Of a DNA stretch of 61,262 nt, positions 19,362-30,900 are shown in pieces. A model generated the notes under the pieces. It was not told the DNA's origin. It saw only the letters and a list, made by a program, of their open reading frames with translations, and made no database searches. Both the position numbers and the translations under genes were made by a program. Source of the DNA: Seminavis robusta (lineage: Eukaryota; Bacillariophyta; Bacillariophyceae; Naviculales; Naviculaceae); contig CAICTM010000533.1 of assembly GCA_903772945.1 (NCBI GenBank), positions 1 to 61,262 on the forward strand, given 5' to 3'. Each line of letters opens with the position of its first letter. Within the stretch, counting starts at the first letter, position 1.

Positions 19362-22300
19362 ATGAGGTGGTCCATGGCAATCACAGCCTGGTTGCTGGTG
19401 GTAGTCACTACCAGCATAACTCCCACGGCTGCATTTTCCAACCATGTCTTGTTTGCCCGAACCGCCAAGTGGTGGACTTCGACTTTTACCCAATTGAAAA
19501 TGTCCAGTTTTCAAGACATGGTCAATCAAATGAAGGAAAAATCCGGTGACAAGTCCACTAGTTGGATTGAAGAAGCAAGAAAAGCCACGGCCGAACGAGA
19601 GGCTCAACAAAACAAGAACATTGCCGATTCCGAACGAAAGATTCCATCCTGGATTGATCAAAGTGGAGGACAACGGGCGCCGTCGGCACAATCGCAATCA
19701 GCTCCACAGGCACCGTCGTGGATGAGTGGAGGGCCACCGCAAGCTCAGCAGCATGCTCAAAATCAACAGCATGCTCAACCTCAGCAGCAAGAAAGTCAAC
19801 CACCCAACAATGGAGGAGGAGGGCGACCAATTCCTAAATGGGTACAGCAAAGTGGAGCAGGACAGCAAACACAACAACAGGCGCCGCCAGCAGCATCAGG
19901 ACCAAAAATACCCTCGTGGATTGATCAGTCGGGAGGACAGCAAGCATCGTCGACAACGCCCAACACTCCAACGCCACCGGCTGTGGGAACGTCACCACAG
20001 CAAGCAAAGCCGGCAGTATCCGTGGAAGATCGACAAAAACAAGCGGCTCAAATGTTTGCTAAAATGCAACCAGGAGGAGGAGCAGGATGTAAGTTGCAGA
20101 ATTTGTTTTTTGGGGCTTGTGTGAGGAACCAATATTTATCTCATCTCCTTTTGCTTCGTGGAATATTTATTTATTTATGTATGTGCCGTTGACATCACAG
20201 CTACTCCTGGCAAAAAGCTTTCATCTCAAATGACCTTTGAAGAACGAGAGCAGGCAGCCAAGTCGGAAGGATCCAATCAGGCAATGGAAATGGCAGAAAA
20301 ACTCATGGCGGAACAAAAGGCTAAGGATGCTGCTTCTGCGGCGGTTGCTGCTACCAATAATGGTGACAAGGCCAAGGAAATGGCTTCTGCCCATCAGCAA
20401 CCACCCGCTATGCAAGATCGACAACAGCAGGCTGCCAACATGTTTGAAGCGCAGAATCAACTCACTGCCGCAGCAGTGGCTGCCACATCGATTCCCAAAC
20501 AAAAGTTTCCCTCTCAAATGACATTTGAAGAACGAGAGGAGGCAGCTAAAATGGAAGGGTCCAACAAGGCCAAGGAAATGGCTGCCAAAATGATTGCAGA
20601 ACAAAAGGCCAAACAGGACACTGCCGCTGCAATTGCCAGTGGAACAACCCCACCTCCGCCGAGCAGTGACATTCCAAACTTGCAAGATCGAAAAATGCAG
20701 GCCGCCAATATGTTTGCCAATGCCAAACCAAGCACACCCGCAAAAACAATGGCGGCTTCTACCATTGGAGGTCCCGCCATGTCTCCTCAAAAGAAGTTTC
20801 CATCACAAATGACCTTTGAAGAACGAGAGGAAGCTGCCAAAATGGAAGGATCCAATAAGGCCAAGGAAATGGCAGCCAAAATGATTGCCGAACAAAAGGC
20901 CAAACAGGAGGCGGCAGCCGCCAAAGCGGGAGAAAATCCGCCGGCAGGCGGTACTGTCAAACCGGCTGCAAGCGCTGCTCCTCCCTCGACGTGGCCAGGT
21001 GCTTCTTCGCATGCTGGATCTGGCACGGCTGGATCATCAGAAAGTGGCAACCCTCCACCTTTCACAACGGGCGGGCAAGCTGCAAGTGGCCCTCCGTCGT
21101 TCCCAAACCCTACTCAACAAGCAGCAGGATCAGTTGAAACGGGGGTGAAGACGGCAATGCCTGCCCCGGCACTTTCCGTGCCCTTTGCAAGAGCACCAGA
21201 ACAACAACAGCAACATGATCAACAACAACAAGGCAGGGAAGATGCTGCAAAAATGGAAGGATCCAATCAGGCTCAAGAATTGGCGGCCAAACTAATGGCA
21301 GAGCAAAAGGCCAAGGAGTCGACATCCACACCAGCAGTAGCAACCAAGCCAGCTTTTCCAATGGGAGCGGCTCCTGTCAGCGGTTTCCCAGGAGCGGCAA
21401 CAATTGAAAAGACGACACCAACGGCGGTTTCCGCCAGCAGCAGTGCACCAGGATTGAACGCGGCTTCTTGGCCACCCAAGAATCCCACGAACGATGACGC
21501 AGGAAGACCTGCTTTCCCTGGCGCTGCTTCTGCAACCACTGGTTCCACAGCTAGCGGCATGCCTAAAACTGCTCCCTTTGGTGGTCCAAGCATGACAGGA
21601 AGCACTGCAGATAATACCGTCAAGCCAGCTGCACCTGCTACAGCTGCAATGCCGCCAAATGCCCAAACCAGCTTTTTCAAGCCGCAGCAGGCCAGCGGAC
21701 CCCAAACGAATGGACCACCAAACGGCGCCATGCCGATGCCACAATCCAGTTCTCCATTTGCGGGTGCCAAGGCAGCGGAGCCGAATGGTTCAACAACAAT
21801 GACAAATGGTCCAGGGGCGTCATTCCCAGGAGCTCCCAAGACAAACGGTACCCCTGCAATGGGGGCGGGAACTGCAAATAGTTTGCCTGGTGGTCCAAAG
21901 ATGAATGGGCCTCCCAATGGAGCAATGCCTCAGACAACTGGTCCTGCTTTTCCTGCAGTCCCAAAAGCAAACCCTGCAGCAGCAGGTGCTCCCAAGATAA
22001 ACGCGCCTGCCAATGGAGCAATGCCACAACCATCTGGCCCAGCTTTTCCAGGGCTCCCACAAGCAAATGCAGCCACAGCAGCAGCAGCAGGTGCTCCCAA
22101 GATGAATGAGCCTCCCAATGGAGCAATGCCACAACCATCTGGCCCTGCTTTTCCGGGGTTCCCACAAGCAAATGCAGCCACAGCAGCAGCAGCAGGTGCT
22201 CCCAAGATGAATGGGCCTCCCAATGGAGCAATGCCACAACCATCTGGCCCTGCTTTTCCAGGGCTCCCAAAAGCAGATCCTGCAGCAGCAGCAGCAGGTG

Positions 22301-24795
22301 CTCCAAAGATGAACGGGCCTGCCAATGGAGCAATGCCTCAGCCATCTGGCCCTGCCTTTCCTGGGGTCCCAAAAGCAAATGCAGCCACAGCAGCAGCAGC
22401 AACAGGTGCTCCCAAGATGAATGGGCCTCCCAATGGAGCAATGCCTCTGCCATCTGGCCCTGCCTTTCCTGGGGTCCCAAAAGCAGATCCTGCAGCAGCA
22501 ACAGGTGCTCCCAAGATGAATGGACCTCCCAATGGAGCAATGCCAAAGCCAACTGGCCTTGCTTTTCCAGGGCTCCCGAAAGCAGATCCTGCTGCTGCAG
22601 CAGGTGCTCCAAAGATGACTGGGCCTCCCAATGGAGCAATGCCACAGCCATCTGGCCCTGCCTTTCCTGGGGTCCCAAAAGCAGATCCTGCCGCAGCAGC
22701 AGCAGCTGGTGCTCCCAAGATGAATGGGCCTCCCAATGGAGCAATTCCAAAACCATCTGGGCCTGCTTTTCTGGGGTTCCCAAAAGCAGATCCTGCAGCA
22801 GCAGGCGCTCCCAAGATGACTGGGCCTCCCAATGGAGCAATGCCTCAGCCATCTGGCGCTGCCTTTCCTGGGGTCCCAAAAGCAGATCCTGCAGCAGCAG
22901 CAGGTGCACCCAAGATGAATGGGCCTCCCAATGGAGCAATGCCTCTGCCATCTGGCCCTGCCTTTCCTGGGGTCCCAAAAGCAGATCCTGCAGCAGCAGC
23001 AGGTGCTCCCAAGATGAATGGACCTCCCAATGGAGCAATGCCAAAGCCAACTGGCCCTGCTTTTCCAGGGCTCCCGAAAGCAGATCCTGCTGCTGCAGCA
23101 GGTGCTCCCAAGATGAGTGGACCACCTGGTTCAACATTTCCAGGAGTTCCAAAAGGTGCCGCGGCAACGGGATCGGGGTCTGCTGCCAATTTCAACCAAG
23201 GAACAGGTCCAGTCAGTGCATTGCCTAAGATGAATGGACCACCTGGTGGAGCACAGCAACAGAAACCACCCGCAACTGCGTCTTTCCCAGGTATTCCAGG
23301 AGCTAAAGGTTCGCCAGCAGCTGCTGGATTTGCTACAAATTCCAATCAGGGGGCCGCAAAAGGTATTCCTGCTGCGAGTGGCTCTGCAATGAAGGGTCTA
23401 CCGAACCAAGCTCAGATGCCAGGATCCAGTTCATCATTTGCAGGAGCAGCTAAAGCATCAGCTGCGGCCACAAACAGTCCCCCCCAGATTTATCCGCGGT
23501 CGAAGGTCGACGGAGCTCCTTCTTTGAATGAAGTGGTCCCCACATTGGGAGGACCATCTACGAGCGCTGAAAACAGTGGCACTACGGCAAAGCCTTGGGA
23601 CAGGAGTGACACGCAAGGAAGCCCCCAAAGTACTGATTGGGACAATGTGAATGCGATGGGGGCACGCTCCTCCGATAAGACGGATGATGGTGGAATTTTG
23701 GGTGGATGGTTCGAGAACAATAAGATTGGCCAGGTAGCATATGGTGTGGTCGGAGCAGCGGCAGCAGCAGCGGCGGCGGCGTTTGTTATCGGCTTTGCAC
23801 CTGAAAGAGGCCAGCAAGCTCCGATTACTCCAGCGCGCACTTTTCCCGCAATACAGGAATCTGCACAGGTTCTTGCTCCCGCCCGTCAACAGCAGCAGCC
23901 CTCACCCCAGCAAGTGCAGCCTGCTCAACCCATTCCACGCTCTCAGCCCATACAACAATCGCAGGCGCCACAATCGCCCGTCCAAGCCAGTACTCGCACT
24001 GAAGCCGCGATAGCCCCTCCGCCCCCTTCAGAAGCTGCTGTAGACCAAGGCGCACGCCCAATAATACAACAATCTGCAGATGTGGAAGATGCTGCAGAGC
24101 GAGTCGAATGGTACCTTGATAATCTCCGTGTCAAGTTTGACGACCTTGGCCAACAGATGGAGAAGAATGATTTGGTGCTTCAAGAGCAGTCGAAGCAACA
24201 GCTGGCAGAGGCACAGGCTCAAAAGAAAATTGCCGAAGATTCGTTGATCGTGATCAAAGAGGACAAAACTCGGCTGGCAGCAGAGAAGGGTCGTCTGGAC
24301 GCTGCGTTGGACGATGCGAAGTTACTCTATTCTCGCTTGGGTGAGCAGTCGATGATTCAGGTACTCAACGTGGAAAAGGAGTTGAAGAAAGCAGAACAGA
24401 GTTTGGAGGCTGCTATTCAGATGAAAGCTGAATTTGAGGCTTCTATGGCTCGAAGTGAGGACGAAGGACCCTTTGCCTTGAAAGACGTCGAACAAGGTTA
24501 CAGCGAGCGTGAGAATCAGGTGAAATCTACCCTGTCGTTATTGGAAGAAGACTCAATCGACCAGTTGGCGCGTGTTCAAGCAAGGTTAGAGGCAGCCGAA
24601 CGGTCCCTGGATAACGTGTTGGACGGGAAAGCTAGAGTTGAAGTGGAGCAGGTAGAGCTGAACAAGGACGTCGAGCTCCTAAATGAACGGTATGCACAGC
24701 TAATCCAAAGGGCAGAGTTGCGACTCAAGGTCGATACGGCAAAGCTGAATGTCGCCGAGCAGGTGTTGAAGGCAGTCTTCCCCCCGGATAGCTAG
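19362..24795 (+). CDS. Plastid-targeted, repeat-rich disordered protein with C-terminal membrane helix and coiled coil (two exons)
   Basis: Exons 19362-20088 and 20201-24795 (112-nt phase-1 intron); 1773 residues. I do not recognise a family. The start MRWSMAITAWLLVVV begins a signal peptide ending TPTAA-FSN, the diatom plastid-import pattern with Phe at +1, then a basic Trp-rich transit segment. Repeats follow in layers: IPSWIDQSGGQ-type motifs (about residues 85-210, three or four copies); SQMTFEEREEAAKMEGSNKA blocks, ending MAAKMIAEQKAK, at about residues 250, 345, 441 and a partial one near 590; and about thirteen copies of a ~33-residue cassette GAPKMNGPPNGAMPQPSGPA + FPGVPKADPAAAA between about 808 and 1219. 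One hydrophobic Ala-rich helix (about 1420-1440) precedes a Pro/Gln-rich linker and a long coiled coil (about 1538-1770). It looks like a membrane-tethered scaffold of the plastid. The frame starting at 19281 is open further upstream, but the signal peptide fixes the start at 19362. Confidence 0.8.
21895..23130 (+). repeat. In-gene tandem repeat array, ~95-115 bp unit, about thirteen copies
   Basis: Coding minisatellite inside the plastid-targeted protein. The unit begins GGTGCTCCCAAGATGAATGG and includes CCTCCCAATGGAGCAATGCC. Unit length varies because of GCA/GCAGCA (Ala) slippage in each copy. Copies near 22420-22520 and 22900-23000 are almost identical, suggesting recent duplication or gene conversion within the array. 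Confidence 0.85.
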
Positions 24796-25194
24796 AGACG
24801 AGTAGCGGATGACTTTGTGTGATAAGCCCATCACCTGATGAACAGAGCAGGTAGCATGGGCATTACTCGTCTACACATACATGCTAACGACTACTATTAA
24901 AGAAGCACCCGAATGTACTGTATCTCGCTGGCCTCCTGTTGGCGCCGTAGCTCGCGATGGACGAAGATGCTGAGAATACAACAGTGCTTGCCGGTCGACA
25001 TTCCGAGAGAACACCCAAGATGAAAAACGGATTGTCAGCTTCATCTAGGGTTGTAGAAATGTTGGGTTCCATTGGCTCCACGTGAAGGCTTTAGATCCTA
25101 TCCTTGGCTAGGCACTTCGCTCCTGTTGATAATTCTCCTATGGGTAGAAGCCTGCCTCGTGCCAAATTTTTGCTGTTGCCCTTGCAACTGTTTT

Positions 25195-25680
25195 GGAGCT
25201 GTACATACACCGATAATCTGCATCCATACTACACAAGAATCCGAACGGTGTTGAACCAGCTAGAACAGCGGAGGAGAAATCATGAACGAATCTCATGGAT
25301 TCATCACGATGGTGTTACCAGAAGGCTACAATTATTGTTACCCGCGGCAAAGAAACAATAAAGCAACAGTCTTGGGAGAAGAGTAGTACCAAATAGCTAT
25401 TAAAAACTAAGCTCACAATAAATGACATTCTTCAAGAGGCATTACCTTGGGCGGGCAGTTCCTGTTGACAACAAACCTCCTTTGGGTAGTTTCTGTAGCC
25501 CTGGAAGTTGTCGTTGGAGATAGCATACTGGTTGGATGGTCCTGAGCGGTACCGTGGTACATACATGTACACAAATAATCTGCATCCACACCATGCGTCA
25601 ACCTCTCAAGTGTCGAACCACTACTAGCTCTAGATACAGCCCAAGAGAAAGGAACCAATCTCAGGGATTCATTACCAGCC
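25195..25680. repeat. Diverged direct repeat pair
   Basis: About 25196-25310 and 25555-25680 are similar in the same orientation: both carry TACATACA...ATAATCTGCATCCA, then GTGTTGAACCA / GTGTCGAACCA, then AGAGAAA/GGAGAAA..GAAC.AATCTC..GGATTCAT. The copies are about 360 bp apart. They could be remnants of a duplicated gene or of an old transposon; no coding frame is shared. Confidence 0.5.
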
Positions 25681-25944
25681 ATTGCGGGCCTGAAAGGTCA
25701 TAAAGTGGGCCTTTAATTCCGGTGCTTTCTGTGAACATCGGGCTAGTCGAAGGGATGAATTGATGAATTGCATCGAAACATCGAAACCTACTCGGTTGCT
25801 GGAACGCTGGAGCCCTTTTTGCTTTTCACAGCGCTTGGGTCTTCTGCTCTCTCGCCTTTCCTGCCGCCTTCAACCCAGCACTATTTCTTTTGCAAAGTTC
25901 AGCCATGCTTTTGGCTTCAGATATTACAGTTTGACAGAGGCTGT

Positions 25945-26244
25945 TCAAACATCATATCGCTCGAGTGAATGACCGCCGCAGGTGACGATGTTAATGCTAT
26001 TGATCATGTCACGGAACGCTTCTTTTCTCACCTTGGCCTCTCTCCCATCTCCCAAAGCCCAAAGAATCAAAACATCAAAAACTGCTGCAACCCAGGAAAA
26101 AATGGCCATGCGTGATTCGCTAGATTGTGCAAGCTTCTTACGTTCTTCCTTTTGTGACTGATAGGGTTGTGAATTGAAGATGAACAACCCAGAGAATCCT
26201 ACTTCGTCGGAAACAATCTTCTGACGTTTAAGGTTCTTTGTCAC
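25945..26244 (-). CDS. Weak candidate small membrane protein (99 residues)
   Basis: A frame with a Met start, a basic N-terminus, a single hydrophobic segment (MAIFSWVAAVFDVLILWAL, residues ~46-64) and an amphipathic tail. I do not recognise it and see no support from repeats, introns or neighbours. It stands in a gene-poor region and may be chance. Confidence 0.15.
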   Translation of the reverse strand: MTKNLKRQKIVSDEVGFSGLFIFNSQPYQSQKEERKKLAQSSESRMAIFSWVAAVFDVLILWALGDGREAKVRKEAFRDMINSINIVTCGGHSLERYDV

Positions 26245-27976
26245 TCGGCAACCCTGTTGAGCGATAGTACATGTAGCTCAGCGATCCAGCAGTCTTTTCG
26301 TCTTTTCTACCAGAAAGAGCAATCTTTTCACATCGCTTCCAAGTACCGTATCATCTTCAACAGTTGCTCACCTTTCTTTTCAACCAGAGAGCAAAGGACG
26401 CTGGCTAGCAAGCTAGAGTGGGCAAGAGCAGTCAGCCAGCGAACTTAGACTACTTATTAAGATCCAAGATTGGAGGAAGCAAGGCTACATCAGGGGTCAA
26501 ATATGATACCTTTCCCTATTCTGAGTTCTTTGCCCAGAGTGAAGCTGTATGTAGCTGCTTTTTTCATTGGCTACATGTCGCCCGGCTAGAGGAGCACCAA
26601 TACCGTATTGCTTTGTGCTGATTCTTCCCTGGAGGAGTCAAGGCAAATGCTGATCTTTGCTTTGTGTTGCGCCTGTTACGCCACCATCCCCTGTCATGGC
26701 TCAAGTGCCGGAACCATTTGCTTCTTTTTCTCGCAACCTCTTCAGGTGGCGGTCTGGCTAGAAACTCATAATACAGGGTATCTGCATTGCCATTGAAACC
26801 GGATCTCTGCTCAGGACCAGGCGCATCATGTCCTCTCCTATGGCCTGACCCGGTTGGCTAGTGGTCGTATTTAGGTACATGTAGTATGCTGGGTGCTGGT
26901 CGCGCCTTGCTTGTCCATTTATTTGTTGCTTGTTGGCTTCAAATCCTCGCTTCACATCCATCTGCAGTGCCTGCAATTTCGTCATGGGTAGATCTGGCAG
27001 CTGATCTAGCTAGCTAGCTGTCAACAGTCAAGTGGAGCTCTCAAGCAAGAGGCCAAACTCTTGATGTCGGCTGACTTCAGCAAGTGAATGGCCACAGCTA
27101 CCGTATGGCCACCTGCGGGCATGGTTATGTCTTTGTGCAATACTAGTAAATAAATATAATTAATGTTGTGGCTACTAAAACTTCTGGAGTGGGCCTTCGC
27201 ACGTTGGTAACTTTTAGGCCACGAGCTTGGTCCAGATCCGGTGGGCGTATTTAATGACGTGTGTCAACTCCTATGAACAACCATCGATCAGCTTCTTATT
27301 CTGAAAACGCTGCACTTTTCCAATACTTTATCTTCTTGAAGAACCATAATCAGATTCTTTTAATCAGTTCTTTGAAGAACGCTAGGGAGAACTGTCCAAT
27401 GACTCTAGTTGCTCCCGACGAACCCGAAATGACCTGCCGCCTTCAGAATGTCGCGACCACGCAAAAGTACGTGCTCTACTACTGAACCTTGAACAGCGAG
27501 GGTCCTCATTGTATGGATAGCTCAAGGATCACTGAGCTGTCATGGTTAGCTACCTGCTGTTACTGCTGTTGACAAGCGACGAGTCTGCATGCTGCATGCA
27601 AGAAACCACCACAGTGATAATAACAATCATGGAATTGCCTCATTCAAATGAGCGCTTGAATTCTCAAAACCAAGACCGAATTCAGCCGCACACTTTTCTA
27701 GTCAACTCAACAAACAAAAACGAGAGGGCAACTTCATCCATCCACATTTGCATCAGTGACCGTTGAAAACCTCCTCACTTACTTGTGACCCTCCCTGTTG
27801 AAGGTGTTCTTTGTCTAACGTATCCCAAGGGTCTTTTCCTCCCTGCCTGCATACTCAAACAGACTTATTTGCGAGAGCAGTTTCTCTTCACATTCACAAA
27901 CTACTTTCAATCCTCCCTGCATTCTCATTCTTATCCCTCCCTTACCTCCATCTCCACTCCAAGACCTACATCCATC

Positions 27977-30900
27977 ATGCCCTTCTACGACGACTCCGCC
28001 GACGTTTCCCTCTCCTCTAGATGCTTTCTTGACGATTCTTCTTCTGACGATGATGATGATGAACCGGGAAACAAGGAGGCTGGATCTTGTAACAACAGCA
28101 ACGATGGGACCAGTGGCCGGGATACTTCTTCGGATCTGGGAGACGGCACCACCGTCGAGTCGGATTGTCCTACGTGCAGTGCTTCCGAGTGGGCCGAGAA
28201 GGAACGCAACGGCGTCAAGAGGACCAAGTGCATTGTGGTGTTGCTTTTAGGCATCGCTACCGTGGCCACGGGATGGTTCACTTACTACATCACCAGAAAG
28301 GCAGAGCAAGCTGACTTTGAAAAGAATGTAAGTACTGCTTGGCACTGATGCATCCAGGCTGGGTAGCTACCTTGGCCTAATCTCTGATCCTCCTTGCTTC
28401 TATACACGCAGTTCCAAAACTATGCCAGCATGATCAGCACCATCTCGGATGCACAGGCCCGTGATGTCTTTCACAAAGTCCGCAACTTTGCCACCACGAT
28501 TACCTCCTACTCCAAGACATCCTCCTATTCTTCGTGGCCTTATGTGACCTTGTCAGATTTTGAGCCGCGCGGCTTGCAAATGAATCTCATCTTGAATGCC
28601 CCCTTGATCGGAGTGGCACCCATTGTGACGGGATATGGACCCCAGCGCAGCTGGGAGACATATGTGTTTGACAATCAAGGCTGGGTCCAAGAAGGCATCG
28701 AGTACCGTCAAGCTCAAGCCTCGCAAGAAACAACTCGTCAGCGCCGCGACCTCGATTTGGTCATTGTGGATCAAGAAGACGCGAAGAATGATCAAGCCAT
28801 TCCCATTCACTACTACCGCAACTACACCAACGAAGACCGAGTCGCAGTGCCGCTCTGGCAAATGGCTCCCGCACCTCGCAACCCAGAGCCTTTGGTCAAC
28901 TTGGATCTCTTGTCCCATCCCACCCTGAAACCGGCTCTGGTCGACATGATGTCGTACCAAGTACCCGTCTTGTCGGCGGTGCTCCGGGATGATTACTTTT
29001 TGCAAGATGAGCAGAACAATGATGAAGAAGTTACCCTTCTTCTTCGTCAGCCCCATAGTATTCTGTTCGAGCCCATTTATGAACACTTTTCTCATCGTCA
29101 TCACGATCACGAGAAGAATGCAAGCGCTACCGCCATTGCAAGCAACGAGGTTGTGGCAACCGTCCTGGCATTTCTACCGTGGGGACGGTACTTGGAGAAT
29201 GTCCTGCCGCTGGGGGTGGAAGCCATTGTGGTGGTTCTGACAAACTCTTGCGGCGATGCCTTTACCTTTGAAATCACGGGGCCGACTGTGACATATGTCG
29301 GCGAAGGCAGCCTCTATGATCCTCTGTACAGCGACTTGGTCGTTTCCAAGTCGTTTCATCCATTTCTCCAAGCGGACGAGACCAACAACATTACATTGAC
29401 ATGTGCCTTCAACATGGACATTTATCCTACGTTTGACCTGGAAGACCAGTATCACAGAGCCGAACCCGTGCTCTATACTTCCATGGTGGTGTTTGTCTTT
29501 TTCTGCACTACCATGGTGTTCTTTGTCTACGACTACTATGTGACCCAACATCAAGATCAGCAAACCAGCATTGCGATTCGATCCAATGCGCTCATTTCCG
29601 ACTTGTTCCCGGCCAGGGTCCGAAAACGTATCATGGAGGATGCGCAAGCACAAGTCGATGCCGAGATGGAAGCGAATAACCACGGCAAGGGCTTTGGATT
29701 GATGGGGACCACAAGTCAACTCAAGAGCTTTCTCTATGATGGGACCAGAAACTCGCAAGTGATGTCACGCGTGGGCATGGATGATACCCCTCCAATCGCC
29801 GACAGCTACAAAGCCTGCACTGTCATGTTTGCCGATATTTCGGGTTTCACAGGTGCGTTTCTGGAACAGGATGCACCATGATCATGTATTGACGTCATTC
29901 ACTCACTCTTTTCGCGCTCCGAATACAGCTTGGAGCAGTGTGCGGTCTCCAGAACAGGTGTTCGTCTTATTGGAGACGTTGTTCCATTCGTTTGACGAGA
30001 TTGCCCTTCGCCGCCGCGTATACAAAGGTAAGGTTTGCTCTCCTTGGTTGCAGCAACTGAAGCTTCTGCCCTGTGTTGACGGTTCGATTCTTCGCTTTAC
30101 CTTTCTGTAGTTGAGACGATCGGGTAAGAGCAGGACTTGGTTGCGCCCCCTTGCGAAGGCTACAGTTGGAACAGTTGGATTCTTTTGTCCTCACCAACTC
30201 TTTGCATTCATCATGGCTTTGCCCTTGAATCAATCAGGGATTGCTACGGTAAGCATGCTCTTTGCACTTGTGTACGATGTCAACTTTTGAGAAGATTGGC
30301 TCACAGTATGATTCTCCCGCTCAATATACGACAGTTGCTGCAGCGGTAAGCTCTAGCGGTGCTGACGCCAGAGTCAGGCTCCAAAGAAGGACATCTCAAG
30401 TTTCAGCTTATGCGATCTTTGTCCTCACCAACTTGTTTTCGCGATGCGTGTTGCGTACATCTTTGCAAATCATTAACGAATCAAACAGGGCGTACCCGGT
30501 GAGTCGACGTCTTGTCTTGGGGATCACGGTAGTGTCTTTAGACTCTCCCAACTCACAAGATCCCAACTCCATGTGTGATATTGCCAACATCATGCAGATC
30601 CTCGTGAGGACCACGCGATTGTTATGGCTCGCTTCAGTAAGGATATCCAACGGAAAATGAATGACTTGACAAAGCGCCTCGAACAGGAGTTAGGTATGTT
30701 CCTGATGATAGTTCAACCTGTCAAAGGGAGGGGCAACCGTTCCCCCGCAACTGCAGCTTACGATTTCTCCACCTGAATACTTGTAGGACCCGAAACTGGA
30801 GACTTGGCATTGAGGATTGGTTTGCACAGTGGCAGTTTGACCGCAGGGGTGATTCGCGGAGAGAAAGCACGTTTCCAACTTTTTGGCTCTGTAGTTGATT

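Larger units (their letters stand above)
24796..27976. other. Gene-poor stretch of about 3 kb
   Basis: No gene I can support. All frames are short and without motifs. It holds a diverged direct repeat (about 25196-25310 and 25555-25680), a (CTAG)n run near 27006-27018, and AT-rich patches near 27140-27170. The minus-strand frame at 25945-26244 is listed separately as a weak candidate. The right end (about 27780-27976) is pyrimidine-rich (CTCCCT, TCCATC words) and is probably the promoter and 5' UTR of the cyclase-PDE gene. Confidence 0.4.

Noticed and set aside
21895..23130. Could the repeat array be a CRISPR?
   Set aside because: Repeats are contiguous and protein-coding without unique spacers, and the genome is eukaryotic.
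21677..23167. A 496-residue minus-strand frame with WEAHSSWEHLLLLQDLLL repeats
   Set aside because: It is the complement of the repeat array of the plastid-targeted protein; the repeat length being a multiple of three keeps the shadow frame open. The plus frame has the signal peptide, intron and coiled coil.
27785..27976. Upstream in-frame extension of the cyclase-PDE gene
   Set aside because: The added residues are Phe/Ser/Pro-rich and derive from a pyrimidine-rich leader; ATG 27977 begins the acidic N-terminus.
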